DNA of 12,180 nucleotides from an uncultured Bacilli bacterium. GTDB lineage: Bacteria > Bacillota_I > Bacilli_A > RF39 > UBA660. Position numbers and translations under genes: made by a program. Below the pieces are notes generated by a model. That model made no database searches. It was given only the letters and a program-made list of their open reading frames with translations, and was not told where the DNA came from. The stretch lies in NCBI GenBank assembly GCA_947629115.1, contig CANRCL010000028.1, positions 1 to 12,180 of the forward strand, read 5' to 3'. Shown here piece by piece: positions 1 through 7,606 of the stretch (position 1 is its first letter; the number at the start of each line of letters is the position of its first letter).

Positions 1-1
1 T

Positions 2-29
2 TTTATAGTATTCTTAATATTAATGTCAA
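2..29 (-). promoter_or_regulatory. Promoter firing leftward out of the window
   Basis: On the minus strand there is a -35 TTGACA (24-29) and a -10 TATAAA (2-7) separated by 16 bp, close to the sigma-A consensus. It reads out of the left edge, so the gene it serves is not visible. About 50 bp upstream lies TCAAGTGTTTGTTGA (77-91), a degraded version of the palindrome found at the other surface-protein promoters. This hints, without proof, that the unseen gene belongs to the same regulated group. Confidence 0.5.
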
Positions 30-133
30 ATTTTTTACATTTTTGTTAATTTACGTATACTTTTTCAGTAGCTTCGTCAAGTGTTTGTTGAAAAATTTTT
101 TTTACAGAACTAGTTGTAAGAATTAGGAAATCG

Positions 134-167
134 AAAAAAAGCCGGCAAAACTAATTACAAACTTTTT
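134..167 (-). terminator. Possible terminator after the 178-1761 gene
   Basis: Downstream of the stop codon the minus strand reads AAAAAGTT (160-167), then after a loop GGCTTTTT (136-143), giving an imperfect eight-pair stem with two G-T pairs. It runs into a seven-T tract (134-140). A GCCGGC hexamer (141-146) sits at the base of the T tract. The stem is weak, so this is tentative. The rest of 1-177 holds no gene that I can support. Confidence 0.3.
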
Positions 168-177
168 CTAAATTAAA

Positions 178-1761
178 TTACTTAGTGACAAGAACAAGTC
201 TTGTTGAATTATTAGGGGTAGTTGAACCAGCGTGTCTACCAGCATTAAACTGGCCTGCATAACCACCGTCATTGTAATTGCCACCTCGACAAAACCAGGG
301 AGACCCAGAGTGAATAAAAAGAGTCCAATTAGTATACCAACTACTATGCGTTCTTAATGAACCAGCAGTTTGTCCTACTCCATTAGTTCCATCTCCATCA
401 TAATACGTATAAAATGGCCCCATCTCTCCAGTGGCATCTCCTAATATCCTTTTGGTATAGGTTGTAGCTCCACTATCTGCTGCATATATATCTACATAAT
501 TTTTATATGTTGTGGTTAGTTCTGCATCATCTGTAAACCCACTAGCTCCAACTGTCCCTCCAAGATATGAAGCAACGCATTCACTAGCGCTACCTGACAT
601 ATCATATACTCCAGTTATATTACCTGTTGTACTTGCAAGATAACCTGCTCCACTATTATATGGTTGGGTTTTTGTTGGTTCTTTACTTGTTCCATATTCT
701 CCTTCTCTTGTTTCTTGATTTGTATTAGGTGCAGCTCCATATCCAGTTACATGATCTGAAGTATTATTAATATTAATTTTATTTCTTATCCCATATATTG
801 AGTGTGATAGATAAGCAACTGCTCCCCATTCCGTATTTTTCATCATATGACTTTCTAAAGAGCGATTATAATTATATAAACTTAAGAAAAAATTTTGGAT
901 TGTATTACTTCGCCAAGAATTGACATTTGGTTTTACTATTACTCTTTTACTATTTTCTACTTTTATTTGAGATTTTGTTACTGTCCAAATTGATGTATTT
1001 TCTATTGGATTTCCATTATCTCCATTTTGATTATATCCTAACTCAAATTTACCTACCCATATTCCTTTTAAATCTTTATCGCCTAATGTAAAGGCTGGAT
1101 GAGTATAATATTCATTTAATTGTGCTTCGCTTTCACTCATTCTTGGATTAGTATCTACATCTCCAAATTTGATATCGATTACTCTTGATTTGTTAAATGC
1201 ATTTTGAGATGATGTTGCATAATTATTATCTGCTAAAGTTGTTATATTAGGGGCACTATTATATTCTTCTGTATTTGCCATATTCCATATCTTATAACTA
1301 TATCTTGGGATCCACACAAAATAACTTTCAATGTCTTTCTCTAAGATGATATCTCCGGTTTTATAATTTGCATTACTTGGTTTATCTACTAGCAATACTG
1401 CATTGGCCCATTTCTTATCTGCATAATCATACCATTTTGTTTTTAAATTTGCATAGTGTACGGTTCCATCGTTATCTAGAGTTATTGGAATTAACTTTTT
1501 AGTACTTCCCTCTACATCTAATACTGGGTCTGCTCCATTAAGTGTTTTATCAGTCCAAGTATCTTTTAACAAACCAGATTTTTCATATAATTCATCTATG
1601 GCATCTTGAACATTATCATACTTTCCACCACTAGTTGATTTGTCATATGATACATCTTTGCTTTTAATTATTGTTGTTGCTGCATATACTCCAGTTGCTG
1701 AAATTAATATTCCTATAAAAATACCTAATAATAAAATTTTATAATTTATTTTATTTTTCAT
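178..1761 (-). CDS. Secreted surface protein with FGE/C-type-lectin-like C-terminal region
   Basis: A 527-residue exported protein of unknown function. I place the start at the ATG at 1759-1761, not the upstream TTG at 1773, because that TTG lies within the Shine-Dalgarno (GAGGGA, 1766-1771). Residues 1-27 form a signal peptide: basic KNK, a hydrophobic core, and a VYA-A cleavage site. A short exported segment rich in D/K/S follows (KYDNVQDAIDELYEKS, ~47-62). The region from ~145 to the end holds motifs I associate with formylglycine-generating-enzyme-like/C-type-lectin folds in gut Bacillota: FVWIPRYSYKIW (~148-159), KNTEWGAVAYLS (~308-319), NITGVYDMSG (~381-390) and a tail PWFCRGGNYNDGG ending SxRLVLV. 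Cys395 and Cys491 could form a disulfide. There is no LPXTG motif. The last ~45 codons contain more C-ending codons than the rest. Family assignment is by motif memory; catalytic activity is unlikely, and ligand binding or adhesion is the better guess. Confidence 0.65.
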   Translation of the reverse strand: MKNKINYKILLLGIFIGILISATGVYAATTIIKSKDVSYDKSTSGGKYDNVQDAIDELYEKSGLLKDTWTDKTLNGADPVLDVEGSTKKLIPITLDNDGTVHYANLKTKWYDYADKKWANAVLLVDKPSNANYKTGDIILEKDIESYFVWIPRYSYKIWNMANTEEYNSAPNITTLADNNYATSSQNAFNKSRVIDIKFGDVDTNPRMSESEAQLNEYYTHPAFTLGDKDLKGIWVGKFELGYNQNGDNGNPIENTSIWTVTKSQIKVENSKRVIVKPNVNSWRSNTIQNFFLSLYNYNRSLESHMMKNTEWGAVAYLSHSIYGIRNKININNTSDHVTGYGAAPNTNQETREGEYGTSKEPTKTQPYNSGAGYLASTTGNITGVYDMSGSASECVASYLGGTVGASGFTDDAELTTTYKNYVDIYAADSGATTYTKRILGDATGEMGPFYTYYDGDGTNGVGQTAGSLRTHSSWYTNWTLFIHSGSPWFCRGGNYNDGGYAGQFNAGRHAGSTTPNNSTRLVLVTK

Positions 1762-1765
1762 CTTA

Positions 1766-1771
1766 TCCCTC
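1766..1771 (-). promoter_or_regulatory. Shine-Dalgarno fixing the start of the 178-1761 gene
   Basis: GAGGGA on the minus strand ends 4 nt before the ATG at 1759-1761. An in-frame TTG at 1771-1773 overlaps this element and therefore cannot be served by it, so the shorter reading frame is preferred. Confidence 0.6.
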
Positions 1772-1844
1772 AATTAAATAATATTTCTAGTTATATTGTG
1801 TAAACATCTATCTCTTTATATTCTCTTAATATTATTCTTCTTTT

Positions 1845-1873
1845 ATTTTACAATACATCTGTTCACTTTTCAA
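1845..1873 (-). promoter_or_regulatory. Promoter of the secreted FGE-like protein gene
   Basis: Minus-strand -35 TTGAAA (1868-1873), 17-bp spacer, -10 TAAAAT (1845-1850). Transcription would begin near 1838, leaving a leader of about 75 nt before the ATG at 1761. The -35 overlaps one arm of the imperfect palindrome at 1870-1885. There is no homopolymer in the spacer, unlike the two GLUG-protein promoters. Confidence 0.5.
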
Positions 1874-1885
1874 CACTTTTGTTGT
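1870..1885. promoter_or_regulatory. Candidate operator palindrome in the divergent intergenic region
   Basis: TCAACA-CTTT-TGTTGT is an inverted repeat with five of six arm positions matching. One arm covers the -35 of the leftward surface-protein promoter, and the other faces the start of the XRE gene 30 bp away. The same element occurs, perfectly, at 7595-7610. An XRE repressor binding here could control its own gene and the divergent neighbour; this is inferred only from position. Confidence 0.35.
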
Positions 1886-1915
1886 TAAAAATGTTATTAG
1901 TTAATTGGTGATTTT

Positions 1916-2140
1916 ATGTATTACAATGAAAAAATTGAACTTATTAGAAATTCTAAAAATATAACTCAAAAAGAGATAGCCAATTATTTAGGAATAAAGC
2001 AACAACAATATGCGAGATATGAAAAAGGCGTTAATATTATGCCCGTTATTTATTTACCTAAAATATGCAAATATTTAAATGTTTCAGCCGATTATGTTTT
2101 AGGTTTAAAAAATGATGAAAAAGAAAAAATTCACAATTAA
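1916..2140 (+). CDS. XRE/Cro-CI family DNA-binding regulator
   Basis: A 74-residue single-domain helix-turn-helix protein, the only plus-strand gene here. The HTH_3 fold spans almost the whole chain: TQKEIANYLGIKQQQYARYE (residues ~17-36) covers helices 2 and 3. It is followed by the typical LPKICKYLNVSADYVLGL (~47-64) of helices 4 and 5. There is no extra sensor or peptidase domain. A moderate Shine-Dalgarno, GGTGA (1907-1911), precedes the ATG. It is divergent from the secreted FGE-like gene with 154 bp between them, and convergent with ddl through a shared terminator. Small solitary XRE proteins are usually repressors of neighbouring genes; the palindrome at 1870-1885 is a natural candidate site. 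Fold confidence is high; the regulatory target is inference. Confidence 0.85.
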   Translation: MYYNEKIELIRNSKNITQKEIANYLGIKQQQYARYEKGVNIMPVIYLPKICKYLNVSADYVLGLKNDEKEKIHN

Positions 2141-2155
2141 TAAAAGTGAATTTTT
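2125..2155. terminator. Bidirectional terminator between the XRE gene and ddl
   Basis: A ten-base stem, AAAAATTCAC (2125-2134) with GTGAATTTTT (2146-2155), has an 11-nt loop and T-rich sequence on both exits. It lies inside the end of both convergent genes: the XRE stop (2138-2140) is in the loop, and the ddl stop (2154-2156) overlaps the second arm. Confidence 0.8.
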
Positions 2156-3197
2156 ATTTGGCTAAATCAATTAATTTATCTAATAATTCCGAATAATTTA
2201 TTCCGCTATTTTCCATTAGTTTAGGATACATACTTATTTCAGTAAATCCCGGCATAGTATTAATTTCATTAAGAATAATTCGTTTGGTATCTCGCTCTAT
2301 AAAGAAATCAACTCGCGCAAGACCACTACAATTACAAACTTGATAGGCTTTTTTAGCAACCATTTGTACTTCTTTAACTAACGCCTCTTCTACTCTAGCC
2401 GGAATAATTGTATTAGGGGTAGCATTTTTGTATTTAGCATCAAAAGAATAAAAATTATTATCTGTTATTACTTCTCCTAAAGTACTAGTTATAACTTCTT
2501 CACTACCTAATACAGCACATTCAACTTCTTGACCATTTATTCCCTCTTCAATTAATACTTTGTTGTCATATTTTAAAGAATCCATTAAACATTTATCAAA
2601 ATTTTGATAATCATCTACTTTATTAACCCCAACTGAAGAACCAGAATTAGCGGCTTTTATAAAAATTGGTAATTGATAATTATCTTTTACATACTTTAAT
2701 ATTTCTTCTTTATTTGTATCTTCATAACCAGCATCAGTAATTAAATAAAATTTATTATTACTATATTTAACACAACATCCTTTAGCCACATTTATACCAT
2801 TTTTACTTAAAATCATTTTAGTATATTCTTTATCCATACAAATAGCGGAAGATAAAGTTTGACAACCAACATATTTTTTATGAATTAAACTTAAAAAACC
2901 TTGAATAGTTCCATCTTCCCCAAAACGTCCATGTAAAACCGGAAAAACAACTTGAATATCTTGTAAATAATTAATAATGTTATCTATCTTTTTTAATTCA
3001 GTTATTTTATCATTTACAGTTAATACTTTTATTTCATTTATATCTTTGGTGTATTCGTAAAAATCTCCTTTTTCATCAATATAGATTGGATATATTTTAT
3101 ATTTAGTTTTATCTAAATGACTAATTATACTAGTTCCCGAAATAATTGAAATTTGATGTTCATTAGACATTCCCCCAAAAATAACAGCAATTTTCAA
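2154..3197 (-). CDS. ddl: D-alanine--D-alanine ligase
   Basis: A 347-residue cytoplasmic ATP-grasp enzyme joining two D-Ala to make the dipeptide that MurF adds to UDP-MurNAc-tripeptide. Visible signatures: N-terminal FGGMSNEHQIS (~7-17), HGRFGEDGTIQG (89-100), the ATP-grasp loop SGSSVG (185-190), ARVDFF (294-299) and the metal-binding NEINTMPGF (310-318). The AKY motif (254-256) keeps the Tyr linked to D-Ala over D-lactate as second substrate, so the product should be ordinary D-Ala-D-Ala. Length is normal for the family. The start codon is TTG (3195-3197), supported by a strong Shine-Dalgarno located inside the end of murF and by the MKIAVIFGG family start. Last gene of the plsC-murF-ddl operon; only 4 bp separate it from murF. 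Confidence 0.96.
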   Translation of the reverse strand: MKIAVIFGGMSNEHQISIISGTSIISHLDKTKYKIYPIYIDEKGDFYEYTKDINEIKVLTVNDKITELKKIDNIINYLQDIQVVFPVLHGRFGEDGTIQGFLSLIHKKYVGCQTLSSAICMDKEYTKMILSKNGINVAKGCCVKYSNNKFYLITDAGYEDTNKEEILKYVKDNYQLPIFIKAANSGSSVGVNKVDDYQNFDKCLMDSLKYDNKVLIEEGINGQEVECAVLGSEEVITSTLGEVITDNNFYSFDAKYKNATPNTIIPARVEEALVKEVQMVAKKAYQVCNCSGLARVDFFIERDTKRIILNEINTMPGFTEISMYPKLMENSGINYSELLDKLIDLAK

Positions 3198-3201
3198 AAA
3201 C

Positions 3202-4581
3202 TTAATCCTCCTTTAAGGCATTATAAATTTCTATAAAATGCATACCATTAGAAGCCTTTAATAATATATTATCTTCTTTTTTAATTAATTCTTTTAATTT
3301 ATTAATAGCGTCTTTATTATTATCATATGAATAAATATTATCTTTGTTAAAACCAAGGCTTAAACATTCATCACTAATATATTTAGCATATGTTCCCACA
3401 GTAATTAATATATCTATTTTATTATCTAAAATAACTTTACCTAAATCTCGGTGAAGTTTTTCACTAAAATCTCCTAGTTCTAACATATCTCCTAAAACAG
3501 CAATTTTTCGGGTCTTTAAACTACCTAAATATTCTATAGCACTTTTCATTGAATCATAATTAGCATTATAAGAATCATTAATAATTGTAATTCCTTTATA
3601 ATTTTCAATTTCCATTCTTCTTTTAGAAAGTTCATAATTTAAAACACCTTTGGCTATATCATCCATTGAAATATTATAATATAAACCAACAGTTAAAGCC
3701 GCTAAACTATTAAGAACAAAATGTTCTCCTGGAGTATTTACTCTTATTAATTTATTATTTACTTCATATTCACTAAATAAGGCTTCTTCTTTAATATTAG
3801 TGGCTCTATAATTAGATTTTTTATTATTTATTCCATAAGTTATAATATTCATTTTAGAATTATTTTCTTGATACCATTTATCTAATAAGTCATTATCTAA
3901 ATTAATAATTAAATTTTTTTCACTCATGCCATCTAATATTTCTAATTTGGCTTTTAATATATTTTCTCTTGAACCAAGAAGTCCAATGTGAGCAGTTCCA
4001 ATATTAGTAATTACTCCTAAAGTTGGTTTGGCTATTTGCGATAAATGACTTATTTCTCCTAAACTATTCATTCCCATTTCAACAACTAAACAATTTTCAT
4101 CTTTTAATTTTAAAATAGTTAATGGTAATCCTAATTGATTGTTAAAATTACCCTCGGTTTTAAGAACTTTAAATTTTTGACTTAAAACGCTTGCCACTAA
4201 ATCTTTAGTACTAGTTTTACCAACACTACCGGTAATTGCCACTACAGGAATATCATACATATCTCTTTTTATTTGGGCAAGTTTTTGTAAACATTCTAAA
4301 GTATCTTTAACTTTAACAATAAAATTATCTGAATATTTTGAAATATTTTCTTCTTTAACTTCAATATTTTCATTAATAATACAACCTTTGGCTCCTTTTT
4401 TTAAGGCTTCTTCATATAAAGAACCACCATCAAAAGTTGCTCCTTTAATCCCTATAAAAATATCATTAGGTTTTAAAGTTCTAGTATCAAAAGAAAAATT
4501 ATCTAATATTGTTTTCTCATTACCAGTTAATAAAATTCCTTTGCAATCAGCAATTAAATTTTTAATAGTTAATTCTTTCAT
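3202..4581 (-). CDS. murF: UDP-N-acetylmuramoyl-tripeptide--D-alanyl-D-alanine ligase
   Basis: A 459-residue Mur ligase that uses ATP to attach D-Ala-D-Ala to the UDP-MurNAc-tripeptide, the last cytoplasmic step of the pentapeptide precursor. The chain shows the three-domain plan: an N-terminal substrate-binding domain (FDTRTLKPNDIFIGIKG, ~31-47), a central ATPase with P-loop TGSVGKTS (117-124), EGNFNNQLGLP (143-153), EMGMNSLGEI (168-177) and NIGTAHIGLLGSRE (193-206), and a C-terminal domain with DSYNANYDSM (336-345) and VLGDMLELG (362-370). The late KGSR-like motif reads KASNGM (442-447), a small departure from the usual form. The ATG overlaps the TGA of plsC as ATGA, indicating translational coupling. 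The partner ddl, which supplies its substrate, is 4 bp downstream. Confidence 0.96.
   Translation of the reverse strand: MKELTIKNLIADCKGILLTGNEKTILDNFSFDTRTLKPNDIFIGIKGATFDGGSLYEEALKKGAKGCIINENIEVKEENISKYSDNFIVKVKDTLECLQKLAQIKRDMYDIPVVAITGSVGKTSTKDLVASVLSQKFKVLKTEGNFNNQLGLPLTILKLKDENCLVVEMGMNSLGEISHLSQIAKPTLGVITNIGTAHIGLLGSRENILKAKLEILDGMSEKNLIINLDNDLLDKWYQENNSKMNIITYGINNKKSNYRATNIKEEALFSEYEVNNKLIRVNTPGEHFVLNSLAALTVGLYYNISMDDIAKGVLNYELSKRRMEIENYKGITIINDSYNANYDSMKSAIEYLGSLKTRKIAVLGDMLELGDFSEKLHRDLGKVILDNKIDILITVGTYAKYISDECLSLGFNKDNIYSYDNNKDAINKLKELIKKEDNILLKASNGMHFIEIYNALKED
3206..3213 (-). promoter_or_regulatory. Strong Shine-Dalgarno fixing the TTG start of ddl
   Basis: AAGGAGGA on the minus strand lies within the last codons of murF and 8 nt before the TTG at 3195-3197. 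It explains how ddl is translated from a non-ATG start and ties its translation to that of murF. Confidence 0.75.
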
Positions 4582-5237
4582 TTATTATCACTCACCATTT
4601 TATATATTATAGCATATAGTTTTTTATTCGCATCTTCTATATTCATACTCCCTACTTTAAAAGGCGTACCAAAAGTTATTTTTAAATTTTTAGTTCGAAA
4701 TTTATAATCTCCCGTTATAGCAAAGGGTACTAAAGTGGCATTAGTTTTTTTAGCAAGTGAAACAGCACCATATTTAAATGGTAATAATAATTTATCGGTT
4801 TTATTCCTTGTTCCCTCTGGAAATATGCCTAAAGCAAGACCTTTATTTAAAACCTCTAAAGCCTTTTCTTTAGCATTATCATCATGATGTTCTCTATCTA
4901 CGGGAATGCAACCAACACCTTGAAAAAACCATCTAGTTTTTGGGTCAATAAAATATTCCATTTTGGCTAAATAATGGATCGGACGACTTGTTTTTAACAT
5001 TACTAAACATTGATCCATAATATGCTTATGATTACCGACAAATATAACTGGTCCCTCTTTAGGAATTACTTTCTCATTATAAGATTTATAAGGATAATAT
5101 AATTTAAATAACCAACTTAAAGAATATTTACCTAAATTGTAACCAAACATATTAAATTCATTCTTTTTAAAAGATTTAAATATTAAAAATATTATATAAA
5201 TACAAATTAATATTAAAATGCTATAAACATATAACAT
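4578..5237 (-). CDS. plsC: 1-acyl-sn-glycerol-3-phosphate acyltransferase (PlsC family)
   Basis: A 219-residue membrane-associated acyltransferase that would convert lysophosphatidate to phosphatidate. An N-terminal hydrophobic segment (about residues 2-21) anchors it. The catalytic NHKHIMD gives the HX4D motif, with His70 and Asp75. GVGCIPVDR (~107-115) and FPEGTRN (~139-145) are acyltransferase blocks III/II-like, and VPFAITGD follows near 170. I start at the ATG at 5235-5237, which has AGGTGG 5 nt upstream; an in-frame GTG nine bases earlier lies inside that Shine-Dalgarno. The TGA stop overlaps the murF ATG, so a phospholipid gene heads a wall-precursor operon. The exact acyl acceptor cannot be read from sequence; other members of this superfamily act on related lysolipids. 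Confidence 0.9.
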   Translation of the reverse strand: MLYVYSILILICIYIIFLIFKSFKKNEFNMFGYNLGKYSLSWLFKLYYPYKSYNEKVIPKEGPVIFVGNHKHIMDQCLVMLKTSRPIHYLAKMEYFIDPKTRWFFQGVGCIPVDREHHDDNAKEKALEVLNKGLALGIFPEGTRNKTDKLLLPFKYGAVSLAKKTNATLVPFAITGDYKFRTKNLKITFGTPFKVGSMNIEDANKKLYAIIYKMVSDNK

Positions 5238-5242
5238 TGATA

Positions 5243-5248
5243 CCACCT
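5243..5248 (-). promoter_or_regulatory. Shine-Dalgarno fixing the plsC start
   Basis: AGGTGG, 5 nt before the ATG at 5235-5237. The alternative GTG start at 5244-5246 is inside this element. I see no convincing -35/-10 pair in the 40 bp before it (only TATTAT- and TATACT-like strings). Confidence 0.5.
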
Positions 5249-5278
5249 AAGTATAATAATAACATATTTATTAAATAG

Positions 5279-5298
5279 AAAAAAGGCTTAAAGCCTTT
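5279..5298 (-). terminator. Terminator of the GLUG-type surface gene 5311-7428
   Basis: A minus-strand stem AAAGGC (5293-5298) with GCCTTT (5282-5287), a five-base loop and a six-T run (5279-5284), 12 nt after the stop codon. It separates the surface-protein locus from the plsC-murF-ddl operon. Confidence 0.8.
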
Positions 5299-5310
5299 AA
5301 AATAATGATT

Positions 5311-7428
5311 TTATTCTTCAAATACAGGATATCCTTCAGTACCTAATGTCCATCTATTTAAGTTATATCCTTCTAAATTAGAATCAATTGTTTTTAAATC
5401 AATACTTGCTAAATTATTATTTAGTGTATCAACAAAAGTTTGATTTTTCATATCATTTTCATTCATACCTGTTGTTACTTCGCTATCATTAGAAATACCT
5501 GTTCCCTTTGGAGTTTCTTTATTATAATAAGAATTATTTATAAAATATTCAAAATTATCCATTACTCCAGCTAAACCATAAACATTTGAACCTGACGAAC
5601 TTATTGTACCTAAATTATAAGTATTATTTAAATATAATTTGTTAAACGTCGATGATGAGGCTTTCAAGAAATCTCCCAATCCACCAATTGCAAGTCGCGT
5701 TACATTTTTTAAATTTCCTGCATTAAAAGTATTAATAATTGTATTACTAGCAAAAGTATGAGAATATCCTACTATACCACCAGTTATTTCATAGCCATTA
5801 ACATTTCCTTTATTATAACTATTAATAATAAAAAGTTGTGATAAATGATTTCCATCTTTTCCAAGAGATAAACTTATTATACCACCTGTAGTTACAGGAG
5901 CTCTTGAAGTCGCAGTAAATGTAAGATTGGTATTATCTATTATCCCACTATTATATACATTATTTAATATTGACTTAATGTTTCCTCTATTAGTACCAAT
6001 TATTCCACCTGTATAAGTACCACCCGTAATGTTTCCAATATTATAAGAATTAATTATCTTAGATTGTATGAAATTGTCATTATTATTTAATAATAATCCT
6101 ACTAATCCTCCAATATTAATTTGAATGAAATTATCATAAGCTGTCCTAGAATGAGTTATTTTGCCTTGGTTAAAACTATTTGTAATTTCCAAATCATAAT
6201 AACTTCCCCCTATTAATCCACCAATATATTGAGTTACATCATTTTGATTATTAATTAATATTTCACCATTATTTGAACTATTTTTTATTATAGTTTTTTT
6301 AGTACCAGCACTTACTGATTCACCAATTAACCCAGCTGTTGCATATCCCAAATTATTTTCGATTTTTCCATAATTATGACAATTTTCAACTATTAACGTT
6401 CCACCTTGATTGCCACCGATTATACCTGCAGAATGACCACCATTGGTTATATTTCCTTTATTTGTACAATTTGTTATAATGGTATCACCTGTTGACCATC
6501 CGGCTATTCCTCCTATAGAAAATCTTCCTGTTTCACTTGTCACTTCTATTTCACTCACACAATTATCCATACTACTTTTTTCTATTCTATTTACTATTCC
6601 TGATATTGATATCTCAACACTTGTTTTTACTTTACCTTGTATTATTAAATTTTTTACACTTCCATTGGCTAAATATCCTATAAAGGCATTACGATGTCCT
6701 TTAGTTGTTGATTTTATATTTATATACAGATTATCTATTCTATTATTTTTTCCATCAATATTTCCTTGAAATGCTATGGTTGTTGTTCCAATTGGTTCAA
6801 ATCCTGTTCCTTCAGTATTGGTAAGTTCATTTATTAATGTTTCTGTTTGATTTACCCCATTAATATCGCCAAAATCGGTTCTTTCACTATTTTCATAGGA
6901 ATCTTTATTTTTAAAATCTAAACTTTTGGTTAATTCAAAATATTTTCCACTGTAACTATCACCACTATTTACTGAATTTGATAATCTTACTAAATCTTCA
7001 ATATATTTTATTTGATATGGACTTTGTTCTGTTCCACTTCCAAAAAACATAGTTCTATCATAATATATATAACAATACACTGTCTTACTGGTATCTAATT
7101 TTATTAATTTGTTATCTTCATCATAACTTAAAACACCATCTACTACATTACCATTAGTATCTGTACATTTACTTTTTTCAGAGTTAAATGTATATCCATC
7201 TGTTGGAAATTCTTCACTTTCATATTCGGTATAATTACCATCTTGATAATTATCTTCTAACATTATGGCAAAAGTTTTCTTTTTAGTTTCATTTTTTAAT
7301 CTAACTTTTGGAAGTTCTTTATCTTGATAGCCATAAGATTTAAACATCAAAAAACTACTACTTATTCCTATTACTATAAGTAGTACTATTAGTATCTTTG
7401 AATATTTTTTGTTCTTTATATACTTCAT
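5311..7428 (-). CDS. Membrane-anchored GLUG-type repeat surface protein, copy A
   Basis: A 705-residue cell-surface protein. A basic N-terminus and one hydrophobic segment (~11-29) lack a clear cleavage site, suggesting a signal anchor. Residues ~38-126 form a module (TFAIMLEDNYQDGNYTEYES, then KCTDTNG and VYCYIYYD) with two Cys. Next comes a GSGTEQSPYQI...GKYFELT segment (~128-170) and a FxGNIDGKNNRIDNLY block (~222-237) of the kind that leads GLUG repeats. About eleven repeats follow to ~640, each centred on G-G-[IL]-[IVA]-G, as in IGGIAG, TGGIIG and TGGIVG, separated by ITNCTNKGNI/INSYNIGNI-type strands: a parallel beta-solenoid. The end is RWTLGTEGYPVFEE; there is no LPXTG or lipobox. Shine-Dalgarno AGAAGG precedes the ATG. 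It has two promoters, one with a G8 spacer. Role is probably adhesion or antigenic display; the ligand is unknown. Confidence 0.8.
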   Translation of the reverse strand: MKYIKNKKYSKILIVLLIVIGISSSFLMFKSYGYQDKELPKVRLKNETKKKTFAIMLEDNYQDGNYTEYESEEFPTDGYTFNSEKSKCTDTNGNVVDGVLSYDEDNKLIKLDTSKTVYCYIYYDRTMFFGSGTEQSPYQIKYIEDLVRLSNSVNSGDSYSGKYFELTKSLDFKNKDSYENSERTDFGDINGVNQTETLINELTNTEGTGFEPIGTTTIAFQGNIDGKNNRIDNLYINIKSTTKGHRNAFIGYLANGSVKNLIIQGKVKTSVEISISGIVNRIEKSSMDNCVSEIEVTSETGRFSIGGIAGWSTGDTIITNCTNKGNITNGGHSAGIIGGNQGGTLIVENCHNYGKIENNLGYATAGLIGESVSAGTKKTIIKNSSNNGEILINNQNDVTQYIGGLIGGSYYDLEITNSFNQGKITHSRTAYDNFIQINIGGLVGLLLNNNDNFIQSKIINSYNIGNITGGTYTGGIIGTNRGNIKSILNNVYNSGIIDNTNLTFTATSRAPVTTGGIISLSLGKDGNHLSQLFIINSYNKGNVNGYEITGGIVGYSHTFASNTIINTFNAGNLKNVTRLAIGGLGDFLKASSSTFNKLYLNNTYNLGTISSSGSNVYGLAGVMDNFEYFINNSYYNKETPKGTGISNDSEVTTGMNENDMKNQTFVDTLNNNLASIDLKTIDSNLEGYNLNRWTLGTEGYPVFEE

Positions 7429-7497
7429 AGTTTTTACCTTCTCTTTATTAATATGGCTATTTATCTTTCTTTAATGCATTTTCTACTATCAATTTTT

Positions 7498-7526
7498 ATT
7501 ATATACTTTTTGCGTATGTTTTTCAA
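7498..7526 (-). promoter_or_regulatory. Proximal promoter of copy A
   Basis: Minus-strand -35 TTGAAA (7521-7526), 17-bp spacer, -10 TATAAT (7498-7503), about 70 nt ahead of the ATG at 7428. It has the optimal spacing and no G run, so copy A could be expressed at some level whatever the state of the distal poly-G promoter. The -35 lies in TGTTGAAA, sharing the half-site of the other surface-gene promoters. Confidence 0.6.
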
Positions 7527-7567
7527 CAATTTCAAAACAAATAGGTTTATATCTTTCCTATTCTATT

Positions 7568-7606
7568 TTTATTATAAAATATTACCCCCCCCAGTCAACA
7601 TTTTTG
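7568..7606. repeat. 39-bp direct repeat carrying a poly-G promoter (copy 1)
   Basis: Identical over 39 bp to 9772-9810. It begins TTTATTATAAAATATTA on the plus strand, continues with eight C and ends CAGTCAACATTTTTG. The two copies have the same orientation and lie 2204 bp apart, one upstream of each GLUG-type gene, so they bracket copy B. Flanks diverge at once on both sides except for a similar A/T-rich run beyond the promoter-distal end. Confidence 0.95.
7571..7598 (-). promoter_or_regulatory. Distal promoter of copy A with a G8 spacer; candidate phase-variable
   Basis: Minus-strand -35 TTGACT (7593-7598), 16-bp spacer, perfect -10 TATAAT (7571-7576). Eight consecutive G (7585-7592) fill the half of the spacer touching the -35. 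Gain of one G would give the optimal 17-bp spacing; loss would give 15. The leader to the ATG at 7428 would be about 135 nt and passes through the proximal promoter. Promoter elements are directly visible; switching is inferred. Confidence 0.75.

Noticed and set aside
54..80. Second leftward promoter with -35 TTGACG near the left edge
   Set aside because: The possible -10 boxes (TATACG at 15 bp or TACGTA at 17 bp) are poor; the pair at 2-29 is far better.
1777..1837. Inverted repeat AATAATATT / AATATTATT in the leader of the FGE-like gene
   Set aside because: Only A/T bases, arms 43 nt apart; easily expected by chance in this AT-rich DNA, with no riboswitch-like core.
4388..4612. Plus-strand 74-codon frame opposite murF/plsC
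   Set aside because: Antisense shadow of the conserved murF N-terminal region, with no ribosome site or family resemblance.
6443..6769. Plus-strand 108-codon frame opposite copy A
   Set aside because: Antisense shadow of the GLUG-type repeats; low-complexity hydrophobic translation and no translation signals.
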